Source: Tolypothrix brevis GSE-NOS-MK-07-07A (GTDB lineage Bacteria > Cyanobacteriota > Cyanobacteriia > Cyanobacteriales > Nostocaceae). From it: a stretch of 64,000 nucleotides of DNA. The notes under the pieces are model-generated. The model worked only from the letters and a program-made list of their open reading frames with translations, had not been told where the DNA came from and searched no databases. Made by a program: the position numbers and the translations under genes. Each line of letters opens with the position of its first letter. Position 1 is the stretch's first letter. Of this stretch, positions 45,809 to 54,860 are shown one piece after another. The stretch lies in contig JAHHIJ010000018.1 in assembly GCA_019358985.1 (NCBI GenBank), positions 53,588-117,587 of the forward strand, in the 5' to 3' direction.

Positions 45809-46978
45809 CTAAATTTTAACTAAAGATAAATCCGGTATCAACCTTTCCAAAACTTGCTTGAACACCATCGCTACCCAATCTACATCAGCGGAAGTGGTAT
45901 CGCGTCCTAAACTCATGCGAATTCCTCCTAAAGCGGCTTTTTCTGAATAACCCATCGCTAACAATATCGGACTTGGACTAAGTTTACCACTGTGACAAGC
46001 GGCTCCGGCACTAATACCAATGCCAGCTAAATTCATCTGCCGAACTAAAGTTTTACCAGTAATTTTTTCCCCATCAGCGTGTTGCAGACAGAAACTAACA
46101 TGGTGAGGTAAGCGGGAAATCATATCACCTGTAGGTATTAAACCAGGAATATCAGCTAATTGAGAAAATAGGCGATCGCGTAATTTAATTAAACGCGGTA
46201 TTTCGGTTACTATTTCTTGTGCTGCTAATTCTGCTGCTACACCAAATCCGGCAATATTTGGCACTGCTTGCGTACCTGAACGTAGTCGCATTTCTTGCCC
46301 TCCACCACTCAACAAAGGCGCTAAATCGACTCCAGGACGCACATACAGCGCACCCGCACCTTGGCATCCATAGATTTTATGGCTAGAAAGGCTAAGTAAA
46401 TCTACTGGAAGACTTTGTACGTTTATTGGCAAGCGTCCGGCAATTTGCACAGCATCTGTGTGGAATATAACATTATGCGATCGCGCAATATTTCTTAATT
46501 CGGCAATTGGTTGGATTGTCCCAACTTCACTTTGACCGTAAATCACGGAAATCAGTACGGTGTTAGGTTGCAACGCTGCTTCTAAATCTACAGGATTTAC
46601 TCTACCTTTCCCATCCACCGGCAAACGGGTTATTTCCCAACCCCACATTTCCAATAATCGCGCAGGTTCAGAAATCGCGGAATGTTCCACACTAGATATT
46701 ATCATATGTTGGGGAACAGCATACAAACGGGCGATACCCATAATTGCCAGATTATCAGCTTCGGTGCCCCCAGAGGTAAAGATAATCGATTGCGGATCGG
46801 CAGCGTTAATTAATCCCGCAACCTGCATTCTCGCAATTTCGACAACTGTTGCGGCTCGTTGTCCCCACTCGTGTAAGCTGGAAGGATTGCCCCACTGTTG
46901 AGTGAGGATTGCTTGCATTGCGGCGATCGCTTCAGAGCGAGTGGGAGTAGTTGCACTGTAATCTAAGTAAATTTGCAT
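45809..46978 (-). CDS. Cysteine desulfurase, NifS/IscS type
   Basis: About 389 residues from ATG 46978 (MQIYLDYSATTPTRSEA); a TTG ten codons upstream would add a tail unlike the family, so I reject it. A PLP enzyme that releases sulfur from cysteine for Fe-S clusters, thiolation and cofactors. FTSGGTEADNLAIMG near 70-84 binds PLP phosphate, SLSSHKIYGCQGAGALYV near 197-214 contains the Schiff-base Lys, and GAACHSGKLSPSP near 320-332 holds the catalytic Cys loop. The short loop and these motifs fit group I (IscS/NifS) rather than SufS. It is divergent from the PLD gene and not in a nif operon here. Confidence 0.95.
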   Translation of the reverse strand: MQIYLDYSATTPTRSEAIAAMQAILTQQWGNPSSLHEWGQRAATVVEIARMQVAGLINAADPQSIIFTSGGTEADNLAIMGIARLYAVPQHMIISSVEHSAISEPARLLEMWGWEITRLPVDGKGRVNPVDLEAALQPNTVLISVIYGQSEVGTIQPIAELRNIARSHNVIFHTDAVQIAGRLPINVQSLPVDLLSLSSHKIYGCQGAGALYVRPGVDLAPLLSGGGQEMRLRSGTQAVPNIAGFGVAAELAAQEIVTEIPRLIKLRDRLFSQLADIPGLIPTGDMISRLPHHVSFCLQHADGEKITGKTLVRQMNLAGIGISAGAACHSGKLSPSPILLAMGYSEKAALGGIRMSLGRDTTSADVDWVAMVFKQVLERLIPDLSLVKI

Positions 46979-47076
46979 ATTATATTGCGGGAGAACACAC
47001 GCTAACAACTTTTGTGTTGAAAAACTTTATTATTTGGGAATTATAAATTTGTTCACCTAACAACTAGCAGACTAAG

Positions 47077-48498
47077 GTGCAAATTTTTTCTCCCCAAAGA
47101 CATCTTTATTTTATCTTTTTACTGATACTGACTTTGGCTGGTTGTCAGCGAGTCCAGTCTCGCAGTAAAAGTCTTCAACCGCTACCCCAAGATTTGTTAG
47201 TCCAAGTTTACTTTAACCATTCCCAGTCTTCAGAATATAAAGAACCTTATCGACAACAAACTCGTTTTGGGAATGATTTAGAAAAACAGATTGTTGATGC
47301 AATTTTGCAAGCTAAATCAACAGTAGATGTAGCAGTGCAAGAATTGCGTCTACCCAAAGTTGCACAAGCGTTGGTTGATCGACAAAAAGCTGGGGTTAAG
47401 GTGAGATTAATCTTGGAAAACACTTATAGTCGTTCTTGGAGTAGTTTCACTCCAGCAGAAGTTGGCAAGCTCAATAAGAGAGAAAAAGAAAGATATCAAG
47501 AATTTCGGCAATTTATAGACATTAACAAAGATAGTCAACTTAGTTCAGATGAAATCAACCAAAGAGATGCTTTGGCGATTTTAGGTAATGCGAAAGTCCC
47601 TATAGTTGATGATATAGCAGATGGTTCGGCGGGTAGCGATTTGATGCATCATAAATTTGTAATTGTCGATAATCGCATTGTAATTGTGACTTCAGCTAAT
47701 TTTACTTTGAGTGACATTCATGGAGATTATTCTAATAATACCAGTTTAGGGAACGCCAATAATTTATTGAATATAGACAGTCCAGAATTAGCTGCTTTAT
47801 TCACCAAAGAGTTTAACATCATGTGGGGCGATGGACAAGGCGGAAAATCAGATAGTAAATTTGGCTTGAAAAAACCAATACGTTTACCTGAACAAATAAC
47901 CTTAGGTGCCAACAAAATTACTGTGCATTTTTCACCAACTTCTCCAACTCAACCTTGGAGTCAAAGCAGTAACGGTTTAATCGGCAAAACTTTAAATTCT
48001 GCAACAAAATCTGTGGATATGGCATTATTTGTCTTTTCTGAACAAAGCTTAGTTAATATCTTAGAAAATCGTCATCAGCAAAGTGTGCAAATTCGCGCTT
48101 TGATTGAACCTCAATTTGCCTATCGTTCATATAGCGAAGCATTAGATATGATGGGTATTGCTTTGAGTAACAAATGTAAATATGAACTGAATAATCATCC
48201 TTGGCAAAATCCCATTACCACAGTTGGGGTACCTTTATTACCCAAAGGTGATTTGTTGCATCATAAATTTGCTGCGATAGATGGGCAAACAGTAATTACA
48301 GGTTCTCACAATTGGTCAGAAGCGGCAAATAATGGCAACGACGAAACACTTTTAGTAATTGAAAATCCTGTAGTTGCGGCTCATTATATACGAGAATTTG
48401 AACGTCTTTATAAAAATGCCAAAATCGGCTTTCCATCAAAGAGGTTAGAGAAAGTAAAAACCGAAGAAAAACAATGTTTTAACGCAAAGGAGCGCTAA
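47077..48498 (+). CDS. Phospholipase-D-like lipoprotein with EF-hand-like loop
   Basis: 473 residues, GTG start. The N-terminal signal with lipobox LTLAGC (Cys near residue 23) predicts a membrane-anchored lipoprotein facing the periplasm. Two HKD motifs are present: HHKFVIVDN near 191-199 (followed by TSANFT) and LHHKFAAIDG near 394-403 (followed by TGSHNWSEAA), so one polypeptide forms a full PLD-type active site. Between the first strand block and HKD-1 is DINKDSQLSSDEI (near 148-160), an EF-hand calcium loop (DxNxDxxLxxxE). It could be a phospholipase, nuclease or transphosphatidylase; the substrate is unknown. Confidence 0.9.
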   Translation: MQIFSPQRHLYFIFLLILTLAGCQRVQSRSKSLQPLPQDLLVQVYFNHSQSSEYKEPYRQQTRFGNDLEKQIVDAILQAKSTVDVAVQELRLPKVAQALVDRQKAGVKVRLILENTYSRSWSSFTPAEVGKLNKREKERYQEFRQFIDINKDSQLSSDEINQRDALAILGNAKVPIVDDIADGSAGSDLMHHKFVIVDNRIVIVTSANFTLSDIHGDYSNNTSLGNANNLLNIDSPELAALFTKEFNIMWGDGQGGKSDSKFGLKKPIRLPEQITLGANKITVHFSPTSPTQPWSQSSNGLIGKTLNSATKSVDMALFVFSEQSLVNILENRHQQSVQIRALIEPQFAYRSYSEALDMMGIALSNKCKYELNNHPWQNPITTVGVPLLPKGDLLHHKFAAIDGQTVITGSHNWSEAANNGNDETLLVIENPVVAAHYIREFERLYKNAKIGFPSKRLEKVKTEEKQCFNAKER

Positions 48499-48763
48499 GG
48501 TAAGCGCAGAGGTACGCAGAGTCTTCGTTAAAATCTCAGCGTACCTTTGCGTAAACCTCAGCGTACCTTTGCGTTAAAAAATGAACTGTGAAGAATACTC
48601 GTGCTATTCGCTGTTACGAGAAATGTGCCTTTGAAAAAGTGAAAATATTGCCAAAACATGAATTACATGAAAAAGAGTATCAAGATAGCTGGTTGATGGT
48701 CAGAGATAGAAATAAATCATTACACTAAAAGAACTCCCTGACAATGCCGATCCAATCTTACCG
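48499..48763. repeat. Spacer with GCGTACCTTTGCGT repeats
   Basis: CTCAGCGTACCTTTGCGT occurs twice (48536-48553 and 48557-48574), and its complement-like string AGCGCAGAGGTACGCAGAG lies at 48502-48521. A common small repeat type; no gene seen. Confidence 0.6.
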
Positions 48764-49957
48764 ATGACTCAACAACCTGCTAAAATCTGTATACTAGGTG
48801 GAGGCTTTGGTGGTCTTCATACTGCCTTACGCTTAAGTCAGTTACCTTGGGAATCTACCCAAAAACCGGAAATTGTTCTCGTAGATCAAAGCGATCGCTT
48901 TCTATTTTCCCCCCTCCTGTACGAACTTCTCACCGGGGAACTACAAACTTGGGAAATTGCCCCACCCTTTGAAGAACTTTTACAAAACACAGGTGTACGT
49001 TTTTGTCAATCAATCGTATCGGAAATTGACATAGACCAGCAAAGAGTACACTTACAGAATAGTCAGGAAATCCCCTACCATCGCTTAATTTTAGCGCTGG
49101 GTGGAGAAACTCCCTTAGATTTAGTTCCCGGTGCTTCATCCCACGCCTACCCCTTCCGCAGCGTTGCTGATGCTTATAATCTAGAAGAACGTCTGCGCGT
49201 TTTAGAAGAATCACCACTAGACAAAATCCGCGTCGCAATTGTTGGTGGTGGTTACAGTGGTGTCGAGTTAGCTTGCAAACTTGCAGACAGGTTAGGAAAA
49301 AGAGGACGCTTTCGTTTAGTTGAACTCAGCGATCAAATTTTGCGAACTTCCCCAGAGTTTAACCGTGAAGCTGCGATAAAAGCTTTAGAAGCGCGGGGTG
49401 TATTTATTGATTTAGAAACCAAAGTTGAATCAATTACTCAAGATAGCATTTCCCTAGATTATAAAAATCAAGTTGATACAATTCCCGTAGATTTGGTAAT
49501 CTGGACAGTGGGAACGCGAGTTAGTCCGGTAGTTAAAAATCTTCCCCTTAAGCAAAATCAACGCGGTCAAATTACCACTACATCAACTCTGCAAGTAATT
49601 GACCATCCAGAAATCTTTGCTTTAGGAGACTTGGCAGACTCTCATGATATCGAAGGTCAGCAAGTTCCCGCAACCGCCCAAGCAGCTTTTCAACAAGCTG
49701 ATTATACAGCATGGAATATTTGGGCAACTTTAAGCGATCGCCCTTTACTTCCCTTCCGCTACCAGCAGTTAGGGGAAATGATGACACTGGGGATAGACAA
49801 CGCTACCCTCACCGGTTTAGGAGTTAAACTAGATGGCTCTTTGGCTGCTGTTGCTCGTCGTCTAGCTTACCTCTATCGGATGCCCACTTTAGATCATCAG
49901 CTAAAAGTTGGTTTTAACTGGCTAGCACGTCCTATCATTGAAATACTTTCTAAATAA
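48764..49957 (+). CDS. Type II NAD(P)H dehydrogenase-like flavoprotein (NdbB-type)
   Basis: 397 residues. ICILGGGFGGLHTALRL (residues ~8-24) is the FAD motif, IVGGGYSGVELACKLA near 157-172 the NAD(P) motif, and FALGDLADSHD near 285-296 the third FAD contact. The enzyme oxidises NAD(P)H and reduces a quinone at the membrane without pumping protons. The length and the LFSPLLYELLTGELQTWEIAPPFEELL stretch resemble NdbB, the demethylphylloquinone reductase of cyanobacteria and NDC1 of plants; NdbA/NdbC are alternatives. The C-terminus MPTLDHQLKVGFNWLARPI is amphipathic, consistent with peripheral membrane binding. Confidence 0.9.
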   Translation: MTQQPAKICILGGGFGGLHTALRLSQLPWESTQKPEIVLVDQSDRFLFSPLLYELLTGELQTWEIAPPFEELLQNTGVRFCQSIVSEIDIDQQRVHLQNSQEIPYHRLILALGGETPLDLVPGASSHAYPFRSVADAYNLEERLRVLEESPLDKIRVAIVGGGYSGVELACKLADRLGKRGRFRLVELSDQILRTSPEFNREAAIKALEARGVFIDLETKVESITQDSISLDYKNQVDTIPVDLVIWTVGTRVSPVVKNLPLKQNQRGQITTTSTLQVIDHPEIFALGDLADSHDIEGQQVPATAQAAFQQADYTAWNIWATLSDRPLLPFRYQQLGEMMTLGIDNATLTGLGVKLDGSLAAVARRLAYLYRMPTLDHQLKVGFNWLARPIIEILSK

Positions 49958-49962
49958 ACTAG

Positions 49963-50018
49963 GACTTACGCACGCTCTCAAACGAATCATTTTGTGTGTT
50001 TCTGGCAATGCGTAAGTC
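49963..50018. repeat. Short inverted-repeat element, GACTTACGCA ends
   Basis: GACTTACGCA (49963-49972) and its complement TGCGTAAGTC (50009-50018). It directly abuts the next element. Confidence 0.8.
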
Positions 50019-50121
50019 ATATCATGTCCGGTAAATTACTTAGAATGTAAAGACGTTCCGGCGGAACGTCTCTACGACGGTTGCGTTGTTTTTATTACTG
50101 TTAATTAAACGGACATGATAT
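50019..50121. repeat. 103-bp composite inverted-repeat element, copy 1
   Basis: Ends ATATCATGTCCG (50019-50030) and complement (50110-50121). Inside is the hairpin GACGTTCCGGCGGAACGTC. An equally long, nearly identical copy is at 63019-63121. Confidence 0.9.
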
Positions 50122-50145
50122 TATAGTAGTATCAAAACTAAGTGA

Positions 50146-50625
50146 TTACGGTACAACGATTGTGAAAGCTACACCGTCATCTGGTCTCTTGTTCACATCG
50201 GGGTCAAGCACGAATGTGCGAACCGCAATGTTACCAGTTGGACAACCAACACCAGCAGAGCGATACTCTACCAAATTGTTACCGACTACAGATTTTGAAA
50301 AGTCAATGGACACAACCGGTACAATTTGACTGACGTTGAGAGCGGAAGAAGGCTGAATACAGACTAGACCAACTCCGGGAGTCGTTACCCCTGCTATACC
50401 TTTGCTACGAAACACAGTGACCGAACGATTAACATTCACTCTGATTAAACCAGCAAGACGGACAGATGGAGCATCTGCTCCACCAATAGCGTCGGAAGTG
50501 ACATCTGTAATTTCAGGATCGTTAGTTTTTTGGATACGAGACTCTTGGGCACTGGCTAAGTTGGCAGTACAAAGGGTTCCGACAAGCGTAGAAGTAAGTG
50601 CGATCGCCATTAATTGTTTGTTCAT
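50146..50625 (-). CDS. Secreted protein of unknown function
   Basis: 159 residues. Residues 1-26 are a Sec signal peptide (basic MNKQ, hydrophobic LMAIALTSTLVGTLCTANL, cleavage after ASA before QESR). The mature ~130 residues are beta-rich, with two cysteines (in GLVCIQPSS and VGCPTGN) that could form a disulfide. No enzyme motif is visible and I do not recognise the family. It is probably periplasmic or exported and has its own promoter. Confidence 0.72.
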   Translation of the reverse strand: MNKQLMAIALTSTLVGTLCTANLASAQESRIQKTNDPEITDVTSDAIGGADAPSVRLAGLIRVNVNRSVTVFRSKGIAGVTTPGVGLVCIQPSSALNVSQIVPVVSIDFSKSVVGNNLVEYRSAGVGCPTGNIAVRTFVLDPDVNKRPDDGVAFTIVVP

Positions 50626-50798
50626 TTTTTTTCCTTCGTTAAATCTTCAATGTTTTTCCCATAGAAGTTAAGCATGAATGAGCTTTCCTTCTGTATTCTT
50701 AATAAGGTGCAAGGAAAATCAACTTATGCAGTTTGGGGATAGAATTGCCAGTATTCTGGTCAGTTCAACCAGAAAGGGTTACAAATATTGCTTTTTTA

Positions 50799-50832
50799 TA
50801 GGGTGCGTTACGTAGTTGCTAGCGCACCCTAC
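50799..50832. repeat. GTAGGGTGCGTTA-type hairpin
   Basis: TAGGGTGCGTTA (50799-50810) pairs imperfectly with TAGCGCACCCTA. A very common cyanobacterial intergenic palindrome, here 48 bases before the HAD gene. Confidence 0.7.
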
Positions 50833-50880
50833 TAATTTAAAATCTACTTTACCTAACTTAAGCATTCAACACTTGGTACT

Positions 50881-51534
50881 ATGGAACGACCTAAAGTTAT
50901 TTTTTTAGATGCTGTTGGTACACTCTTCGGAGTTAAAGGCAGTGTCGGCGAAGTTTATAGTCAGATAGCGCAGGAATTTGGTGTACAAGTTCCTGCCGAT
51001 ACTTTAAATAAAGCATTTATCCAAAGCTTTGAAGCATCCTCACCACCAATATTTCCCGGTTCAGAGCAACAAGATATTCCTCAACGTGAGTTTGATTGGT
51101 GGTTGCAAATAGCTTGTCATACATTTGAACGCGCAGGTGTTCTCCCACAATTTTCTGATTTTTCAGCTTTTTTTAGTGAACTTTATATCCACTTTGGTAC
51201 AGCCGAACCGTGGTTTGTTTATCCTGATGTTTTAGCATCATTAATAAATTGGCGTGGCTTGAAAATTGAACTAGGGATAATTTCTAATTTCGATTCTCGT
51301 ATCTATTCGGTATTGCAAGATTTAGAATTAAGAGAGTTTTTCAGTTCGATTACAATTTCTACCCAAGTAGGTGCCGCAAAACCCGAACGCCAAATTTTTC
51401 TTACCGCTTTAGAAAAACATAACTGTCCACCTGAATTAGCATGGCACATCGGCGACAGCATTAAAGAAGATTATCACGGTGCCAAAGCAGTTGGACTCAG
51501 AGGTATTTGGATTAATCGAAACGAAAAAACCTAA
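50881..51534 (+). CDS. HAD-family hydrolase (subfamily IA)
   Basis: 217 residues. Motif I is VIFLDAVGTLFGV with nucleophile Asp10; the usual second Asp (DxD) is replaced by Val, as in a group of cyanobacterial and plant relatives. Motif II is GIISNFDSR near 139-147, motif III the Lys in AAKPERQIF near 161-169, and motif IV the GDSIKEDYHGA segment near 194-204. A small-molecule phosphatase is the usual role; lack of the second Asp makes classical phosphatase activity uncertain. It overlaps the convergent moeA end by 23 bases. Confidence 0.9.
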   Translation: MERPKVIFLDAVGTLFGVKGSVGEVYSQIAQEFGVQVPADTLNKAFIQSFEASSPPIFPGSEQQDIPQREFDWWLQIACHTFERAGVLPQFSDFSAFFSELYIHFGTAEPWFVYPDVLASLINWRGLKIELGIISNFDSRIYSVLQDLELREFFSSITISTQVGAAKPERQIFLTALEKHNCPPELAWHIGDSIKEDYHGAKAVGLRGIWINRNEKT

Positions 51535-52753
51535 CTTGCAAAACTTGCACTTCCTCACCAGGATTAATTAAAGTTTTACCCACAGGTAAAATAGCTAAAG
51601 CGTTGGTTTGCGCTAAATTTATTAAGTTTCCCGAAGTTTGACTACCACCAGCTACCTGAAAGTGGTAATATCCATCAATTAAATGTAACTTACCCCAAAG
51701 GTAAGTTTCCCGCTTGCCATCCGATCGCAATTCTGAATGCGATCGCACTTTCACAAAACTCAGCCAATTATCAGCAAGTCCAGACATCTTTCTCATTGCC
51801 GGTTGCACAAATCGCCAAAATGTCACCAAAACCGCAGCCGGATTTCCTGGTAAACCAAAATATAAACAGGAATTATTTGGGAAGGTAGCGAAAGTCAGCG
51901 GTTTACCTGGTTTGATTCCCACAGATCGAATGTGAATTTTTGCTTCTAAGGATTCGAGAATTTGCTCAATGTAGTCATAATCTCCCACCGAAACCCCACC
52001 AGAAGAGATAATGATATCGGCATTAGCAACAGCCTGAGAAATCGTTTGTTTTAAAACTTCTGGATCGTCCTTAACAATTCCTAACATTAACACTTCTGCC
52101 CCAGTTTGCCTAATTAAAGAAGCGATCGCATACTGATTAGAATCCACAATTTGTCCGGGTTGCAGCGGTTTGTCCGGTGTTATCAATTCATTCCCACTCG
52201 AAAAAATTGCCACACGCACTTTGCGGTAAACACGCAATTGCGTACATTGAGCAGCAGCTAAAACCGCAATTTCCGGCGCATTTAAGACAATTCCTGCGGG
52301 TAGTAATTCTGTCCCAGCTTGATAATAAGATCCTTTATGTCGGACAAATTCTTGCGGTTTGGGTGCAGTGAGGATGAAAACGCGGTTATCTTCCAAGCGA
52401 GTTTTTTCCTGCATAACTACCGTATCCGCACCTGCTGGCATGACCGCACCAGTGAAAATGCGCGCAGCTTGCCCCATTTTGATTGTACACTGAGGCTGAT
52501 ACCCAGCGGGAATTTTTTCAACAACTTCCAAAACCGCTGGTGTTTCCTCGCTAGAGTGCTGCACATCTTCATAACGGACAGCGTAACCATCCATCGCCGA
52601 ATTATCCCAATGGGGAAAATCTAAGTTACTTGTGACAGGTGTTGCGAGAATGCGATTATCTGCAAGTAAATCGACAACTTCTGTATCCTGCTGATTATAG
52701 AGCGATCGCACCAAATTTAAAATAATTGCTTCTGCATCACTGACTGACAACAT
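51512..52753 (-). CDS. moeA: Molybdopterin molybdenumtransferase
   Basis: 413 residues, the typical MoeA length. It inserts molybdenum into adenylylated molybdopterin, the last step of molybdenum cofactor synthesis. Recognisable parts: LDFPHWDNSAMDGYAVR near 43-59, IFTGAVMPAGADTVVMQEKT near 96-115, FSSGNELITP near 184-193, DSNQYAIASLIRQTGAEV near 204-221, ISSGGVSVGDYDY near 250-262 and GLPGNPAAVLVTF near 320-332. The needed Asp and Ser/Gly loops are intact. It supports nitrate reductase and other Mo enzymes. It is convergent with the HAD gene; no other moa/moe genes are in the window. Confidence 0.97.
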   Translation of the reverse strand: MLSVSDAEAIILNLVRSLYNQQDTEVVDLLADNRILATPVTSNLDFPHWDNSAMDGYAVRYEDVQHSSEETPAVLEVVEKIPAGYQPQCTIKMGQAARIFTGAVMPAGADTVVMQEKTRLEDNRVFILTAPKPQEFVRHKGSYYQAGTELLPAGIVLNAPEIAVLAAAQCTQLRVYRKVRVAIFSSGNELITPDKPLQPGQIVDSNQYAIASLIRQTGAEVLMLGIVKDDPEVLKQTISQAVANADIIISSGGVSVGDYDYIEQILESLEAKIHIRSVGIKPGKPLTFATFPNNSCLYFGLPGNPAAVLVTFWRFVQPAMRKMSGLADNWLSFVKVRSHSELRSDGKRETYLWGKLHLIDGYYHFQVAGGSQTSGNLINLAQTNALAILPVGKTLINPGEEVQVLQVRFFRFD

Positions 52754-52794
52754 AGCGCTCCTGACTTTTCCCGTTAACTTTCTCTAGTTTGTCA

Positions 52795-52975
52795 TTAGAC
52801 ATCTCCAGAAAACAATGTAGAGACGTAGCACTGCTACGTCTGCTACGTCTGCTACGTCTGCTACGTCTGCTACGTCTGCTACGTCTGCTACGTCTGCTAC
52901 GTCTGCTACGTCTGCTACGTCTGCTACGTCTCTACAAGGGTTTCGGTTAACGATAATTAATTTCCACTCCTATGT
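52795..52975. repeat. Composite hairpin element carrying a 9-nt tandem expansion
   Basis: The left end TTAGACATCTCCAGAAA equals the element at 41071. The right end CTCCTATGTCTA matches the 62.6-kb copies. The inner hairpin arm is expanded into the tandem array listed separately. Confidence 0.85.
52833..52931. repeat. Tandem array, 11 copies of GCTACGTCT
   Basis: Eleven perfect 9-base units fill 99 bases, growing from the right arm of the AGACGTAGC hairpin. It is located between moeA and queE. Copy number is likely variable by slippage. Confidence 0.97.
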
Positions 52976-53605
52976 CTATTGGATTCCAATATATTTATGT
53001 ATTTGCAAAGAAAGCCGATAGTGAGGATTTTGTTGTAGCAATTGTAAAATTAAAGGTACGGTTTTTGCTGAATTGTTCCATTCCGGTTGCAAGTAAACAG
53101 GCAAGCTAGATTTCCCAGATAGATATTCTTGATAAAAGTCAACTTCTGTGCCAGTTGCTATCACTATCTTCACTTCATTTGTCCGGTTCCAAAACTGCTT
53201 CTGCACTGGGTATCTAGGGTTAACGTGTTCCTTGGGAGATAAAGTAATCCAAGCCGCAGGAGAGACTTCTTGCCAAAAAGCTCCAGAAGTTTCAATACTG
53301 ACTTCCTTCCCTTCTGCCAAGAGAGCTTGCACCAATTCAGGTAAATGCTTTTGAATGAATGGCTCTCCACCACTGATTACCACTCTGGGAGATTTTATCT
53401 CTGCTAAAAGTTCCTGGATAGAGCGGTAAGTTCGCGGTAATTTTGCACCACCATCACTATAACCAGTATCGCACCAAGGGCAGCCCACTGGACATCCAGA
53501 CAAGCGAATAAAGTCTACTAGAGAACCAGTCCAGTATCCTTCACCTTGAACTGTACTTTGAAAAGTTTCGTGAATTGGTAACTTGATCTCTAACATCTTA
53601 GTCAT
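52976..53605 (-). CDS. queE: 7-carboxy-7-deazaguanine synthase
   Basis: About 209 residues from ATG 53605; a GTG five codons upstream (53620) and a second ATG at 53596 are other possible starts. A radical-SAM enzyme in the synthesis of queuosine and other 7-deazapurines. The short cluster motif CPVGCPWCD (Cys38, Cys42, Cys45) is followed by [15 protein letters not shown] (SAM binding), SIETSGAF and [11 protein letters not shown], all typical of the QueE group that lacks the longer SPASM parts. No ribosome site is clear. QueC/QueD/QueF are not in the window. Confidence 0.95.
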   Translation of the reverse strand: MTKMLEIKLPIHETFQSTVQGEGYWTGSLVDFIRLSGCPVGCPWCDTGYSDGGAKLPRTYRSIQELLAEIKSPRVVISGGEPFIQKHLPELVQALLAEGKEVSIETSGAFWQEVSPAAWITLSPKEHVNPRYPVQKQFWNRTNEVKIVIATGTEVDFYQEYLSGKSSLPVYLQPEWNNSAKTVPLILQLLQQNPHYRLSLQIHKYIGIQ

Positions 53606-53710
53606 TGAGCAACGACTCACAACCCGAAATCCCCTAAAGTAAGAGGAGTTCCTTAAAATTAAAGTAGAAGAAAAACACCCACGCCAACTTAATATAAATA
53701 TTTATTTTGT

Positions 53711-54268
53711 ATGACTATCGACCGAGTACCCCAAAAACATTATCCCAAGGTTGATATTGGACGACGCGCTATGGCATTGGCAACTGATTTCCTTGGTGTC
53801 TGGTTACTCAGTTCAACATTCGGTAGCGATCAAATTGGCATTCAATTTGTGCAAATACTAGTTTTTGTGATTGGTTGGCTGCTAACGCGAGTGCTGATAG
53901 TGTACAACAATCAAGGGCAGAGTTTAGGACGTTGGGCTTTCGACATGAAGCTGCTAGAAGTCGAAGATGGGCAAGTCGTAGGCAGAATTCCAGATTTGCA
54001 GTCTCTTCTCAAAAGAGAAGCTATAATTTGTTTTGGTGCGCTTTTAATATCGATTGCCCTCGGCAACATTATTAAAAACCCGACTGCTATACTGCTAGTG
54101 ATTCCCCTAGCAATAGACTGTGGGGCTGCGTTATCAGATACCCAGATGCGTCAGGCTTTGCACGATCGCTATGCTGGTACTATGATAGTTTCGTCGCGTC
54201 GAGGCTATTCGCTGGATATAAAAATCAAGCGACTAGTTGAAAAAACACGACGTAATATGAGAAAATAA
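53711..54268 (+). CDS. RDD-family membrane protein
   Basis: 185 residues. GRRAMALATDFLGVWLLSS near 18-36 carries the Arg...Asp motif of RDD proteins in the first helix. Further helices are at ~42-65, 100-120 and 122-140. The loop QGQSLGRWAFDMKLLEV near 70-86 is the usual inter-helix signature. The C-terminus is basic. The function of the family is unclear (transport or membrane stress). It lies 43 bases before rpmG in the same direction, an arrangement seen in many cyanobacteria. Confidence 0.9.
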   Translation: MTIDRVPQKHYPKVDIGRRAMALATDFLGVWLLSSTFGSDQIGIQFVQILVFVIGWLLTRVLIVYNNQGQSLGRWAFDMKLLEVEDGQVVGRIPDLQSLLKREAIICFGALLISIALGNIIKNPTAILLVIPLAIDCGAALSDTQMRQALHDRYAGTMIVSSRRGYSLDIKIKRLVEKTRRNMRK

Positions 54269-54311
54269 TAGTTTGTGTTAATTCTCTTCAGGCTTTACTG
54301 TTTGTAAGATT

Positions 54312-54506
54312 ATGGCTAAAAGTAAAGGCGCTCGCATAATTGTGACCCTAGAGTGTACAGAGTGTCGGTCAAATGCAAATAAACGTTCTCCTGGCGTTTC
54401 ACGTTATACCAGCACTAAGAACCGTCGCAACACAACCAATCGGCTAGAACTGAGCAAGTTCTGCACCCACTGCAACAAACATACCGTTCACAAGGAAATC
54501 AAGTAA
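54312..54506 (+). CDS. rpmG: 50S ribosomal protein L33
   Basis: 64 residues with the L33 pattern: [14 protein letters not shown] near 7-20, [21 protein letters not shown] near 32-52, and [12 protein letters not shown] at the end. Two Cys pairs (CTEC, CTHC) are kept, so this is the zinc-binding form. Three bases separate its stop from rpsR. Confidence 0.98.
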   Translation: MAKSKGARIIVTLECTECRSNANKRSPGVSRYTSTKNRRNTTNRLELSKFCTHCNKHTVHKEIK

Positions 54507-54509
54507 AAG

Positions 54510-54725
54510 ATGAGTTATTTCCGTCGTCGTCTGTCTCCGATTAAGCCTGGAGAACCAATCGATTATAAAGATGTCGATTTATTACGTAAATTTGTCACCG
54601 AGCGAGGTAAGATACTTCCACGTCGGATTACCGGACTGACTTCTCAGCAACAGCGAGAGTTAACATTAGCGATTAAACGCTCCCGGATTGTGGCATTGAT
54701 GCCTTTCATCAATGCAGAAGGCTAA
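54510..54725 (+). CDS. rpsR: 30S ribosomal protein S18
   Basis: 71 residues. [20 protein letters not shown] and [23 protein letters not shown] are the conserved S18 core that binds 16S rRNA with S6. It forms an operon with rpmG and, after 135 bases holding two hairpins, an RNase R-type gene. Confidence 0.98.
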   Translation: MSYFRRRLSPIKPGEPIDYKDVDLLRKFVTERGKILPRRITGLTSQQQRELTLAIKRSRIVALMPFINAEG

Positions 54726-54762
54726 AAGTGTTATGAGTTTTTTTATTAACTCCTCACTTATA

Positions 54763-54824
54763 GTAGAGACGTTCCGACGGAACGTCTCTACCTAAGTACA
54801 GACGTTCCGACGGAACGTCTCTAC
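54763..54824. repeat. Two tandem GACGTTCC/GGAACGTC hairpins
   Basis: 54763-54791 (GTAGAGACGTTCC GAC GGAACGTCTCTAC) and 54796-54824 (near copy). They lie between rpsR and the RNase gene and could trim or stabilise the transcript. Confidence 0.9.
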
Positions 54825-54860
54825 CTATTTAAACTATTCATTAATTAAGATGCGAGAGTT

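Noticed and set aside
50881..51534. Phosphoglycolate phosphatase
   Set aside because: The second motif-I Asp is replaced by Val, so a specific phosphatase name is not justified.
52833..52931. Possible CRISPR array
   Set aside because: Repeats are 9 nt with no spacers between them; it is a simple tandem expansion.
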